From assembly GCA_963734015.1 (NCBI GenBank), contig CAVTFG010000016.1, forward strand, positions 124,001 to 188,000: a stretch of 64,000 bases of DNA, given 5' to 3'. A program made the position numbers and the translations under genes. Shown in pieces: positions 26,573 to 35,529 of this stretch. This DNA comes from JALZKA01 sp963734015. GTDB taxonomy: Bacteria; Actinomycetota; Thermoleophilia; Solirubrobacterales; 70-9. The notes beneath the pieces were generated by a model, which searched no databases, was not told where the DNA came from, and saw only the letters and a list, made by a program, of their open reading frames with translations. Position 1 is the stretch's first letter; every line of letters begins with the position of its first letter.

Positions 26573-27525
26573 TTGCCCTCCTCCGTGGACTCGGGGGCCG
26601 GTGCCGGAGTCTCGGCGGGAGCGGGCGGCGCGGGCCGCTGGGGGGCCGCCGGCTGCTGGGGCTGCTGTGGAGCGGCCTGGGGCTGGGCCGCGGCCGCCTG
26701 TGCCCTCGCCTCCGCCTCGGCCTTCGCGGCCTCCTCGGCCTCGCGGCGGGCCTTCTCCTCCTCCTCGCGGCGACGCTTCGCCTCCTCCTCCTGCCGGCGG
26801 CGCTCCTCCTCCTCGGCTCGGCGCTTGGCCTCGGCCTGGCGCCAGCTCGTCGCGGAGGCCTCCACGGCCTCGCCGATCGTGCCGATGACGAGCGAGCACG
26901 AGCGGATCGCGTCGTCGTTGCCGGGGACCGGGAAGTCCACCGGGACGGGGTCGACGTTCGAATCCACGAGGCCGATGATCGGCAGCCGCAGGCGCTTGGC
27001 CTCGGCGACCGCGATCTCCTCGGTCTTGAGGTCGATCACCACCACGACGTCGGGCAGCCGCTTCATGTCGCGCACCCCGCCCAGGTTGTACTCGAGCTTG
27101 GTGAGCTCGGCCTCCCGTGCCATGCGCTCCTTGGTTGGCAGCAGGTCGAGCTGGCCGTTGTCGGCGAGCTCGCGCAGGTCATGCAGCCGCTCGATCCGCT
27201 TCGACATCGTGTTGAAGTTGGTCAACAGGCCGCCCAGCCAGCGCTGGTTCACATACGGCATGCCGCAGCGGTCAGCCCATTCCTTGACCGCGTCGCGTGC
27301 CTGCTTCTTCGTGCCGACGAACAGCACCGTCCCGCCGCGTCCGGCGACCTCGGCGGCGAAGCGGCGCGCCTCGGCGAGCAGATGCTCCGTCTGCAGCAGG
27401 TCGATGATGTGGATCCCGTCGAGCTCCCCGTAGATGAACGGGCGCATTCGCGGGTTCCAGCGGCGCGTTTGATGGCCGAAATGAAGGCCGGCTTGCAGCA
27501 GGTCTTTGACCGCTGGCTCTGACAT
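26569..27525 (-). CDS. rpsB: Ribosomal protein S2 with long C-terminal extension
   Basis: Residues 1-225 are a normal S2 (LQAGLHFGHQTRRWNPRM, YVNQRWLGGLLTN, IGLVDSNVDP). From about 226 to 275 there is a highly charged helix rich in Glu, Arg and Ala (RRQEEEAKRRREEEEKARR), followed by a Gln/Pro/Ala tail to residue 318. Family members usually end near residue 230-260. The start ATG 27525 has AAGGGA upstream. Head of the operon with tsf; the 132-base leader is GC-rich and may hold autoregulatory structure. Confidence 0.94.
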   Translation of the reverse strand: MSEPAVKDLLQAGLHFGHQTRRWNPRMRPFIYGELDGIHIIDLLQTEHLLAEARRFAAEVAGRGGTVLFVGTKKQARDAVKEWADRCGMPYVNQRWLGGLLTNFNTMSKRIERLHDLRELADNGQLDLLPTKERMAREAELTKLEYNLGGVRDMKRLPDVVVVIDLKTEEIAVAEAKRLRLPIIGLVDSNVDPVPVDFPVPGNDDAIRSCSLVIGTIGEAVEASATSWRQAEAKRRAEEEERRRQEEEAKRRREEEEKARREAEEAAKAEAEARAQAAAAQPQAAPQQPQQPAAPQRPAPPAPAETPAPAPESTEEGK

Positions 27526-27657
27526 TGGGTTGTTCCCTTTCAGTTGTTTGGGCGCCCACCGGGGCTTCGGGGACCCGGTTCGGTGAGTCGCAGGACTCAC
27601 GGCCGGGCAGGGCCCCTACGCGTGTTCGGCGGGGTCGGTTACTGGTCGAGGTGCAGT

Positions 27658-28344
27658 CTAGCTTCCTCCGGCACGTTCCAGGGCGTCACGCAGGTCCGCG
27701 GGCAGGTCCGAGGAGAACTCCAGGTCCTCCCCGCTCTCCGGATGCTTGAACGCGAGCCTGGCGCTGTGAAGGAACTGCCGGCGCACGCCGTAGCGCGCCC
27801 CGCCGCCGTATCGGGAGTCACCCACGACCGGGTGGCCGATCGCGGCGAAGTGAGCGCGGATCTGGTGGGTACGGCCCGTTTCGAGCCGGACCCGGACCAG
27901 GGTGTCGGACCCCGCCGGCTCGACGACCTCGAAATGCGTGCGTGCTGCACGCGAGCCGCGACCGCCGACCGCGCGTCGCTCGGCCTTGCGGTAGTCGCGG
28001 CCGAGCGGGGCGTCGATCGTGCCTGAGCGCGAGCGCGGCCGGCCACCGACCAGTGCCAGATACTCGCGATGAACCTCGCGTGCCTTGATCGCCGCCGAGA
28101 GGGCTCGATGGGCCTGGTCGGTGCGCGCCACGAGCATCAGCCCCGACGTGTCGCGGTCGAGTCGGTGGACGATCCCGGGACGCACCGGGTCCTCGCCCCC
28201 GCCCAGCAACTCCCCGAGGACATCGACCAGCGTCTCGCCCCGGTGCCCGGGCGCCGGGTGAACGACCAGACCGGCCGGCTTGTCGACGACCGCGAGTGCC
28301 TCGTCCACGTGGACGAGCGCCACCCCGGGGTCCTCAGGCGTCAC
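27658..28344 (-). CDS. RluA/RluD-family rRNA pseudouridine synthase
   Basis: 228 residues containing only the catalytic domain: DKPAGLVVHPAPGH, then HRLDRDTSGL with the catalytic Asp63, and ETGRTHQIRAH. The N-terminal S4 RNA-binding domain of RluD is absent, since a longer frame would run into lspA. The start GTG 28344 overlaps lspA by 11 bases. In this gene order (lspA then rluD) the enzyme normally modifies 23S helix 69, which I infer here. Confidence 0.85.
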   Translation of the reverse strand: MTPEDPGVALVHVDEALAVVDKPAGLVVHPAPGHRGETLVDVLGELLGGGEDPVRPGIVHRLDRDTSGLMLVARTDQAHRALSAAIKAREVHREYLALVGGRPRSRSGTIDAPLGRDYRKAERRAVGGRGSRAARTHFEVVEPAGSDTLVRVRLETGRTHQIRAHFAAIGHPVVGDSRYGGGARYGVRRQFLHSARLAFKHPESGEDLEFSSDLPADLRDALERAGGS

Positions 28345-28825
28345 CGCGCGCTTCCTCGGCCGGGCGCTCCGGCTCGGCGAACGCGGCCAGCACCAGGATC
28401 GCCGCCCCGAGGGTGATCGCGATGTCGGCGACATTGAACGACGGCCACGCCGGGAAGTCGATGAAGTCCACCACCGCGTCGCGAAACACGCGGTCGACGA
28501 GGTTTCCGATCGCGCCCCCGGCGAGCAGGCCGATCGCCAGCCAGCTCCACGGCCGTGTGGGGTCGCGCAGGAACCACACGAAGACGAAGAGCAGCGCGGC
28601 ACCGGTGACGAGCAGCACCATCTCCCTGCTGCCGTCGCCGAGAAAGCCGAAGGCGACCCCTTCGTTCATGACGTAGACGAAGTCGAGGAACGGCAGGACC
28701 TCGACCCTCTCCCCCGGCTCGATCGACCCGACGACGATCGCCTTGACCACCTGGTCAAACAGCAGCACGGCGGCGACGACCAGTCCGAGGCGCCGCCAGC
28801 CGTCCGCTCGCGAGGTCGGCGTCAC
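28334..28825 (-). CDS. lspA: Lipoprotein signal peptidase
   Basis: Type II signal peptidase, 163 residues and four membrane helices. Catalytic Asp111 (GNLVDRVFR) and Asp134 (FNVADI) are in place. It removes signal peptides of lipoproteins such as the LivK and 53.5-kb lipoproteins in this window. The start GTG 28825 overlaps the previous stop (GTGA). Confidence 0.93.
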   Translation of the reverse strand: MTPTSRADGWRRLGLVVAAVLLFDQVVKAIVVGSIEPGERVEVLPFLDFVYVMNEGVAFGFLGDGSREMVLLVTGAALLFVFVWFLRDPTRPWSWLAIGLLAGGAIGNLVDRVFRDAVVDFIDFPAWPSFNVADIAITLGAAILVLAAFAEPERPAEEARGDA

Positions 28826-29136
28826 TCCCGGATCGCGCCGACGACGAGCGATTGGACGATCAGGAGCACGAAGATCGCGAGGATCGGGCTCAGGTCCAGA
28901 CCCGCCCCGCCGACGCGCAGCGGCGGGATGAACCGCCGGAAGACGTTCAGGTAGGGATCGACGCTCTCCTCGATGAACCCGATCGCAGCGCGCAGCGCCA
29001 TGTTGTACGGGAGCGGCCGAAACTGCTGGACCCAGCTGAGGATGATCCTGACGATGATCAGGATGAAGTAGACGGTGAAGAGCGCCGAGACGTAGGTGGC
29101 GATGTCGTCGCGCGTGAGCGCGACCAGCGGGCTCAC
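28822..29136 (-). CDS. YggT-family membrane protein
   Basis: 104 residues with two long hydrophobic segments flanking the family signature (SWVQQFRPLPYN, DPYLNVFRRFIPP). The function is not firmly known; the family travels with sepF and proC and has been tied to division or membrane organisation. Overlaps both neighbours by 4 bases. Confidence 0.88.
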   Translation of the reverse strand: MSPLVALTRDDIATYVSALFTVYFILIIVRIILSWVQQFRPLPYNMALRAAIGFIEESVDPYLNVFRRFIPPLRVGGAGLDLSPILAIFVLLIVQSLVVGAIRE

Positions 29137-29897
29137 TTGAAGCGCTCCAGAGACGCCTCGACCGCGGCGGCGATCGCGTCCTCGAACCCGTTCGCAGCGA
29201 GCGCCTCCATGCCCGCCTCAGTGGCTCCGCCGGGCGGCGCGACCGCGCCGCGGATCGCCTCCGGGTCCCGCTCGCGCAGCAGCTCGGCGGTGCCCTCGAG
29301 CGTGCCGGCGACGAGCTCCAACGACATCGCCCGGTCGAGCCCGTTGCGCTCGCCCCCGGCAGCCAGCGCCTCCGCGAAGAGCGCGACGTAAGCGGGAGCG
29401 CACGACATGACGGCCATCGCAGCGTCGATCCGATCCTCGGGGACGGCGACCGCGGTTCCGAGCGCGCCGAGCAGGGCGATCAGCTCGTTCGAGAGGTCGT
29501 CCTCCATGTCCTCCGGGGGGACATAACAGAGGACGCCCCGCCCCACCTCGGCGGGCTGGTTGGGCATCACCCGCAGAGCCGGGACGCCGGGGAACGCCTC
29601 GGTCAGCTGCGCGACGCTCGTCGCGGCCATGACGGAGAGCAGCGCCGGCGCCCGGCCCTCCAGCTCGCCGGAAACGTCCCCGAGAGCCGCCGGCTTCACG
29701 GCCAGCAGCACCACCTCGGCGTCGTCGCGGAGCGCGGTCAGCGAGTCCCGCGTCTCGCCGTCGACGTTCTTCGCGAGGGCCGCGGCCCGCTCCGCGTCGA
29801 GGTCGCAGAACAGCATCTCCAGGTCGGCATCCGAGCGTGCCCAGCCGCGTGCCATGGCCGCGGCGATGCTTCCCGCGCCTGCGAACCCGATTCTCAC
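29133..29897 (-). CDS. proC: Pyrroline-5-carboxylate reductase
   Basis: Last step of proline synthesis, NAD(P)H-dependent. 254 residues: Rossmann start RIGFAGAGSIAAAMARG, then RVMPNQPAEVGRGV and the C-terminal dimer domain with the substrate loop AAPPGGATEAG. Normal family length is about 265. Lies between sepF and yggT. Confidence 0.92.
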   Translation of the reverse strand: MRIGFAGAGSIAAAMARGWARSDADLEMLFCDLDAERAAALAKNVDGETRDSLTALRDDAEVVLLAVKPAALGDVSGELEGRAPALLSVMAATSVAQLTEAFPGVPALRVMPNQPAEVGRGVLCYVPPEDMEDDLSNELIALLGALGTAVAVPEDRIDAAMAVMSCAPAYVALFAEALAAGGERNGLDRAMSLELVAGTLEGTAELLRERDPEAIRGAVAPPGGATEAGMEALAANGFEDAIAAAVEASLERFK

Positions 29898-29921
29898 GCG
29901 GCGGAGACTAGCCGCGCCGCG

Positions 29922-30467
29922 CTACGACTGGTTGAAGAAGCCCTTCTCGACGAGCTGGGCGGTCTGTTCAGCCGAGACCTCCACGTTGCGAGGGGTGAGC
30001 ATGAAGGTCTTCTCGGCGACCTTCTGCATGCCGCCGTCAAGCGCGTAGGTGAGGCCGGACGCGAAGTCGATCAACCGCTTCGCGAGCTCGGAGTCGGTGG
30101 TCTGGAGGTTCAGGATCACCGGCACGTCCTGCTTGAAGCGGTCGGCGACTTCCTGAGCGTCGTTGAAGCTGTGCGGGTTGACGAGATGGACGCGCACGTC
30201 GCGGCCGCCGCCGTTGCCGACCGGCCGGAGGGCGCGCCCCCGCGGTGCCGGCGCGTCGTCGGAGAAGATGTCGTCGATCTCGTCCTGGCTGCGGCGACGG
30301 TCGCCGAGGCGGCTGACCGTGGCTCGCGGAGCCGAGGTCTCATAGCTCGTCGTGGCAGCGCCGTGCGTGCCGGTTTCGGGCTCGTAGAGGTCGGGCTCGT
30401 GGTAGTCGGGGTCCTCGGCCAGGCCGAAGTAGACGAGCGCGCGATGCCATGTGTCTCGGAGGGCCAT
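29922..30467 (-). CDS. sepF: Cell division protein SepF
   Basis: 181 residues: an N-terminal amphipathic membrane-binding helix (LRDTWHRALVYFGL), an acidic Arg/Ser linker, and the C-terminal SepF domain (VHLVNPHSFNDAQEVADRF, VILNLQ, RLIDFASGLTYALDG). In actinobacteria SepF anchors FtsZ to the membrane in place of FtsA. No divIVA gene follows, unlike in many relatives. Confidence 0.93.
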   Translation of the reverse strand: MALRDTWHRALVYFGLAEDPDYHEPDLYEPETGTHGAATTSYETSAPRATVSRLGDRRRSQDEIDDIFSDDAPAPRGRALRPVGNGGGRDVRVHLVNPHSFNDAQEVADRFKQDVPVILNLQTTDSELAKRLIDFASGLTYALDGGMQKVAEKTFMLTPRNVEVSAEQTAQLVEKGFFNQS

Positions 30468-30540
30468 CAGAGCCGACTGTTCGCCTTGAAAGGCACGATT
30501 CCTCTACCCGCAAGTATGCCTCCTTTACCTGCTCAGGGCG

Positions 30541-31173
30541 TCACCTGAGCACGGCGGTTCCAAGCCGGATGATGGTCGCCCCCTCCTCCACCGCGACCCG
30601 CCAGTCCTGGCTGGTGCCCATCGAGAGCTCGGGCAGGCCGTGCTCGCGCGCGAGATCCGCGAGGCGCGCGAAGTGCGAGCGCGACGCCTCCGGGTCCTCG
30701 GTGAACGGCGGCATGGTCATCAACCCGGTGACGGTGGCCGGGCAGCGGGCGATGAAGTCTCCGAGGTCATGCGGAGCCACCCCCTCCTTGCTCTGCTCGC
30801 CCGCGACGTTCACCTGGACGAGCACCTCGGTCTCGGGCGGAGCGTGGGTTTCGAGCTTCGCGAGCACCGAGTCCGTGCAGACCGAGTGGATCAGGCTGAC
30901 GCGCGGGACGATGTCGCGGACCTTGCGGCTCTGGAGGGCGCCGATGAAATGCCACTCGAACCGGTCTCCCACCAGCGCCTGCTTGCGCTCGAGGTCCTGT
31001 AGCCGGTTCTCGCCGATGAGCTCGACTCCCGCGTCGGCCAGCGCCGTCAGCTCCTCGTCGGCCACGTACTTCGTCGCGACCAGGATCCGGACGCCCTCGC
31101 CCGCCTCCGCGCGCACGCGCTCGAGGTTCGCGCGGACGACCTGTGGATCGATGTCCTCGATCAGATCGGCCAC
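30541..31173 (-). CDS. PLP homeostasis protein (YggS/PLPBP)
   Basis: 210 residues, single-domain TIM barrel that binds PLP through the Lys of VATKYV. IGENRLQDLERK and HFIGALQSRK are family signatures, SMGTSQDWRVAVEEG the C-terminal one. Acts as a PLP reservoir rather than an enzyme. The start GTG 31173 overlaps pgeF by 13 bases. Confidence 0.92.
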   Translation of the reverse strand: MADLIEDIDPQVVRANLERVRAEAGEGVRILVATKYVADEELTALADAGVELIGENRLQDLERKQALVGDRFEWHFIGALQSRKVRDIVPRVSLIHSVCTDSVLAKLETHAPPETEVLVQVNVAGEQSKEGVAPHDLGDFIARCPATVTGLMTMPPFTEDPEASRSHFARLADLAREHGLPELSMGTSQDWRVAVEEGATIIRLGTAVLR

Positions 31174-31904
31174 CGGATCACCACCCCGGCTTGACGTCCC
31201 GTTTCGCCCGCGTCCCGGCGGTGCGAGAAGAAGAGCTCCGGGTTGCAGCTCGTACAGAGGTTCGCGCGCTCGACGGCCTCGACGCCCGCCGCCCGGAGCA
31301 GTCGTTCGGTGATCTCGGGCAGATCCATCATCCTGCCGTCGGCGATCCCGTCGCCCAGGTGGGCGAACCGCGCCAGGACCTCGTCGCCGACCTCGAAGCA
31401 GCATGGTCCGATCCCCGGTCCGACGGCCGCCGCCGTGGCGCCGACCTCCCGCACACCCGCCTCAACGATCCCCGCGGCCAGGCCACGCCAGCCGCAATGG
31501 AGCATCGCGACCCCGTCGGGGCCGCTGAGCGCGACGGGCAGGCAGTCCGCGACCAGGACCAGGGGCGCGAGACCGTGGACCGAGGTCGCGTGGCCGTCCG
31601 CCTCCGGTGGGTTGTCGGGCGGGCGCAGGTACGGCACGCCCTCCGCGCGGCCCCGGTGACGCAGGATGTCAGCCCCGTGGACCTGGAACCCCGTGAGCGC
31701 GTTGGCGGGCTCGAACTCCGCCCCGCGGGCCAGGTGCCGGCGGTTCTCGTACACGTTCTCCGGCTCGTCGTCGGTGACCCAGCCCAGGTTGAGGCTTGCG
31801 AACGGGCCCGTGCTGACCCCGCCCTGGCGGGTCGAGAACACCGCCCGCCCCCCGAGCAGCTCGGCTTCCAGCCACGGCACCCCCTCGCGTTCACGCCACT
31901 CCAT
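31161..31904 (-). CDS. pgeF: Peptidoglycan editing factor / laccase-domain protein
   Basis: 247 residues of the multicopper-oxidase-unrelated laccase domain family (YfiH/YlmD). Conserved metal ligands lie in LHCGWRGLAAG and GPCCFEVGDEV. The family includes purine nucleoside phosphorylases and, in E. coli, the editing of peptidoglycan precursors. The gene opens the run pgeF-yggS-sepF-proC-yggT-lspA that usually follows ftsZ; ftsZ itself is not adjacent here. Confidence 0.88.
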   Translation of the reverse strand: MEWREREGVPWLEAELLGGRAVFSTRQGGVSTGPFASLNLGWVTDDEPENVYENRRHLARGAEFEPANALTGFQVHGADILRHRGRAEGVPYLRPPDNPPEADGHATSVHGLAPLVLVADCLPVALSGPDGVAMLHCGWRGLAAGIVEAGVREVGATAAAVGPGIGPCCFEVGDEVLARFAHLGDGIADGRMMDLPEITERLLRAAGVEAVERANLCTSCNPELFFSHRRDAGETGRQAGVVIRWPI

Positions 31905-31913
31905 GAGATGAAT

Positions 31914-33059
31914 CTAAGCGAGGTGCCTCCACGAGGCCTCGGCGGCGGCGAGGGCAACGCGGAGCTCGCCGTCGTGGTCCGAGACATCGCCGTCGAGCTT
32001 GGCGTCCAGGGCGGCGGCGAGGCCGCGGCCGACCGCCGGCCCCTCGGGGATGCCCGCCGCCATCAGATCCGAGCCATCGATCTCCAGCTCCACGTGGCGC
32101 CAATCGCGGACGTAGTCGTCCAGCCAGCCGGCGCCGGCCACCCGCGCGGCAGCAAGCTCGGCCGGGTGGCGCCCGCGCGCGAGTGCCGTGCCCTCGGAGG
32201 GCCTGCGCGGGGTGGCGGAGGAGAGCCGGAGCGCACCCGCTTCCAGCCCCGGGTCGGGCATCCCCAATGCGTAGACCGCGTCGGGAGCATCGACCAGGTC
32301 GGCCCACTCGGGCCGGGCGAGGATCGCCTGGAGGGCGGCGAGCCGCGCGCCGACGCCGCGGTCGATGCCCGCAAGGCCCCATTGGGCGAGAAGCTCGAAC
32401 GCCGCCGGCGCCGTGTCCTCGGCGGCGATCCGCCGGAGCTCCGCCTCGATGCGCTCGCTCGAGACAGTGCCGAGATCGGTCACCGTCAGCAGCTCGAATG
32501 TCGCCGGCTCGATTTCGAATCCGAGGCGGGCCGCGTAGCGCGCGGCGCGGAGGGCGCGCGTCGGGTCGTCGACGAACGACCCCGGATGCAGCACGCTGAG
32601 CGTGCCGGCGCGGAGGTCCTCGAGGCCCTCGTGCGGGTCGATCAGCTCCGGGTCGCCGGCCAGGGGAATCGCCATCGCGTTCACCGTGAAGTCGCGCCGA
32701 GCGAGGTCGCGTTCGAGTGACGCCGGCTCGACGTCGGGCAGCGCACCGGGCCGGGGGTAGCGCTCGGTCCGGGTCGAGGCGAGGTCCACCCGCACGCCGT
32801 CGAGCTCCACCGTGGCGGTGGCGAACCGCTCGTGCGCCACCGGGTTCGCGCCCAGGCGTCGCGCCGCGTCGGGCGCGTCTCCCTCGACCGCGACGTCGAG
32901 GTCCGGGTGCGAGGCGCCCAACAGCAGGTCGCGGACGGCGCCGCCGACCAGAAACGCGCGTTCCCCGGCCAGTGCCTCGCGCAGGGCCGCGATGCCCGAC
33001 AGGCTGCCCATGCGGTCGGCGATCCCGCCCGGATCGATGTTCTGAGGAGGAGGGCTCAT
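31914..33059 (-). CDS. CCA tRNA nucleotidyltransferase / poly(A) polymerase family
   Basis: About 381 residues of class II nucleotidyltransferase. FLVGGAVRDLLLG and DLDVAVEG give the catalytic carboxylates, RRDFTVNAMA and DDPTRALRAARYAARLGF the head and neck motifs. The enzyme adds or repairs the 3' CCA of tRNA. Starts are ambiguous: ATG 33059 (MSPPPQNIDPGG) has a poor ribosome-binding site, and an ATG at 33089 would leave only three bases to the divergent gene. No HD domain is present. Confidence 0.85.
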   Translation of the reverse strand: MSPPPQNIDPGGIADRMGSLSGIAALREALAGERAFLVGGAVRDLLLGASHPDLDVAVEGDAPDAARRLGANPVAHERFATATVELDGVRVDLASTRTERYPRPGALPDVEPASLERDLARRDFTVNAMAIPLAGDPELIDPHEGLEDLRAGTLSVLHPGSFVDDPTRALRAARYAARLGFEIEPATFELLTVTDLGTVSSERIEAELRRIAAEDTAPAAFELLAQWGLAGIDRGVGARLAALQAILARPEWADLVDAPDAVYALGMPDPGLEAGALRLSSATPRRPSEGTALARGRHPAELAAARVAGAGWLDDYVRDWRHVELEIDGSDLMAAGIPEGPAVGRGLAAALDAKLDGDVSDHDGELRVALAAAEASWRHLA

Positions 33060-33092
33060 GGAATTGACGTGTGACCGCTTGCCTACCATGAC

Positions 33093-34495
33093 ATGCCCTC
33101 ATGGGCAGGCTCCTCGCAATCTGGAAGCTCCTGGACCGTTCGGCGGCGTGTGATCACGGTCCTCGTGGCCGCGGTCGCCGTCGGCGGTCTCGGCGTGCTC
33201 GCCTACGAGCTCCTGAAACGTCCGCCCGACGTCGTCAACGAGAACGTCGACTTCGCGAGCAAGGAGCAGCCGAAGCCGAAGCAGAAACGGCCCAAGGACA
33301 CGACGTTCGACTGGCCCACCTACGGATTCAACGACGCGCGCACGCGCTACGTCCCGAGCGACAAGGTCAAGCCGCCGTTCGACCAATCCGACTGGAGCTT
33401 CCAGGCGGGCAAGCTGCTCGAGTTCTCGCCGATCATCGTCGGCGAGCGGATCTACTTCATGGACATCGACGCGCGGTTCTACGCGCTCAACACGCCGGAG
33501 GGCAAGGTCGCGTGGCAGGATCGGATCGGTCAGCTGAACGCGTCGGCCCCCGCCTACGCCAACCACCGGCTGTTCGGCGTCAACCTCGAGCCCGGGCAGG
33601 CGTTCGCCCTTCGGCCCCGCGACGGCAAGATGCTCTGGAAGACCCCCCTCCCAGGCCGGAGCGAGTCCTCGCCGCTCGCGTTCAAGGACGAGCTCGTGAT
33701 CTTCGGCTGCGAGTGCGGCACCGTGTTCGCCCTCGACCAGAAGAACGGCTCGATCGAGTGGACGGTCGAGACCGGCGGCGAGATCAAGGGTGCGCTCGCG
33801 CAGGGAGGGGGCAACGTCTACGGCGGCAACTACGCGGGTGAGTTCTTCTCGATCGACGCCGAGTCCGGGAACGTCGAGTGGAAGATCAACACGATCGGCG
33901 GGTCGTTCGGCCGCGGAGGCGGCATCTACTCGACGCCGGCGGTGGCGTTCGGCCGCGTGTACTTCGGGAGCATCGACTCGCGCGTCTACAGCCTGGACAT
34001 GGACACGGGCGAGATCGCGTGGTCGAAGTCAACGGGCGCCGAGGTGTATTCGGGCCCCGTGGCCGCCGACACCGACTCGACCCGCGCCACGGTCTACATC
34101 GGCTCGATCGACAACAACTTCTATGCCCTCGACGCCCGCACGGGCGCGACCCGCTGGCAGCAGGATGCCGGCGGCCAGGTCTCCGGCGCCGCCAGCGTCA
34201 TCGGCGACGTCGTCTACGTCTCGGTGATCGGGGAGGCGATCGGGACGATCGGCTACGACATCGAGAACGGCAAGCGGGTCTACGAGCACGAGCTCGGGGA
34301 GTACAACCCCGCGATCACGGACGGCGAGCGCCTCTACCTGACCGGCTATTCGAACCTCCGCGCCTTCCCGCCCGAGGACGGCAAGAAGGAGGGCTCGAAG
34401 AAGAAGGGCGCCGGGAAGAAACAGGAGACGAAGTCGAAGAGAAGCAGAAGCAGAAGAACGGCAAGCGGCAAGGCGGAAAGCCAAACAACGGCTAG
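33093..34495 (+). CDS. PQQ-repeat beta-propeller protein, membrane-anchored (3' frameshift)
   Basis: A membrane helix (about residues 20-38) leads into an outward-facing PQQ/YWTD-type beta-propeller. Repeated blades end in sequences like YALNTPEGKVAW, FALDQKNGSIEW, YSLDMDTGEIAW and YALDARTGATRW. No cofactor-binding or enzyme motif is visible, so a binding or scaffold role is likely. Without correction the frame overruns hisF; one missing A near 34440 gives the Lys/Gln/Asn tail KQKQKNGKRQGG and a stop that shares CTAG with the hisF stop. Confidence 0.8.
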
Positions 34496-35251
34496 AGGCG
34501 GACCGGCACTCCCGCGGAGTGGAGGTGCTCCTTGGCCTCGCGGACCGTGTGCTTGCCGTAGTGGAAGATCGACGCGACCAGGACGGCGTCGGCGCCGCCC
34601 TCGAGGATTCCCGCCGACAGGTGCTCGAGCTCGCCGGCGCCGCCCGACGCGATGACCGGCACGGCGACCGCGTCGGCGACCGCGCGGGTGAGCTCCAGCT
34701 CGTAGCCCGCGGCCGTCCCATCGCGGTCCATGCTGGTCAGCAGGACCTCCCCCGCCCCGCGCTCGGTCGCCTCACGCGCCCACGCCACGGCTTCGCGGCC
34801 GTCGACCCGCTCGCGCCCACCCGCCACGTAGACCTCCCAACCGATCCGGCGCCCGCTTGGCATCGATCGCGATCACGACGCATTGCGAGCCGAATACCGC
34901 GGCAAGCTCGTCGATCAGCTCGGGCCGGGCGACCGCCGAGGAGTTGACCGAGACCTTGTCCGCGCCGGCGTCCAACACCGCCTGGGCGTCCGCGACCGAG
35001 CGGATGCCCCCGCCGATCGTGAACGGGATGAACACGTTGTCGGCGGTGCGGCGAGCAAGCTCGACGATCGTGTCGCGCTTCTCGTGTGAGGCGGTGATGT
35101 CCAGGAAGACCAGCTCGTCGGCGCCCTCGGCGTCGTAGCGCTCCGCCAGCTCGACCGGATCGCCGGCGTCCCGGATGTCGATGAAGTTGGTGCCCTTGAC
35201 GACGCGCCCGGCGTCGACGTCGAGACAGGGGATGACGCGCTTCAGGACCAC
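34492..35251 (-). CDS. hisF: Imidazole glycerol phosphate synthase cyclase subunit (one frameshift)
   Basis: TIM-barrel cyclase that works with HisH to convert PRFAR to IGP and AICAR. RVIPCLDVDAGRVVKG carries the first catalytic Asp; the second is in TSMDRDGTAAGY. ASGGAGELEH and the ending HYGKHTVREAK are typical. The frame shifts once near 34850 (AIDAKR | RIGWEVY), with both halves conserved. The start is GTG 35251. Last gene of the local his operon. Confidence 0.92.
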
Positions 35252-35270
35252 GGCGGCCCGCTCTCCGGCC

Positions 35271-35516
35271 TCAGGCCTTGCGGGCGGCTGAAAGCGCCTT
35301 GCCGGCCAGCTCGCGGACGTGGCGGCGCTCGCGCTCGCTCAGATTCGACGCCCGCCCACGCGACTTCTTCACCAGATCCAACAGGCGCGTGCGCTCGGCC
35401 GTGGTCAGCGCCCTTGACGCCGCCGAGCCGCGGACGTAGACCTGCTGCGCGACCAGCAGGACCTTCTTCCAGGGGATCTTCCTCGCGGTGGTGACGATCG
35501 TGGTGGTTGCGGCCAT
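35271..35516 (-). CDS. Small basic helical protein between hisA and hisF
   Basis: 81 residues with many Arg, Lys and Ala (TTAERTRLLDLVKKSRGRAS, SERERRHVRELAGKAL). No membrane segment or signal peptide; probably two or three helices. It keeps the spacing and strand of the his operon (13 bases after hisA, 19 before hisF). No family recognised. The composition would suit nucleic-acid binding, but this is a guess. Confidence 0.55.
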   Translation of the reverse strand: MAATTTIVTTARKIPWKKVLLVAQQVYVRGSAASRALTTAERTRLLDLVKKSRGRASNLSERERRHVRELAGKALSAARKA

Positions 35517-35529
35517 CGCGAGGCTCAGG

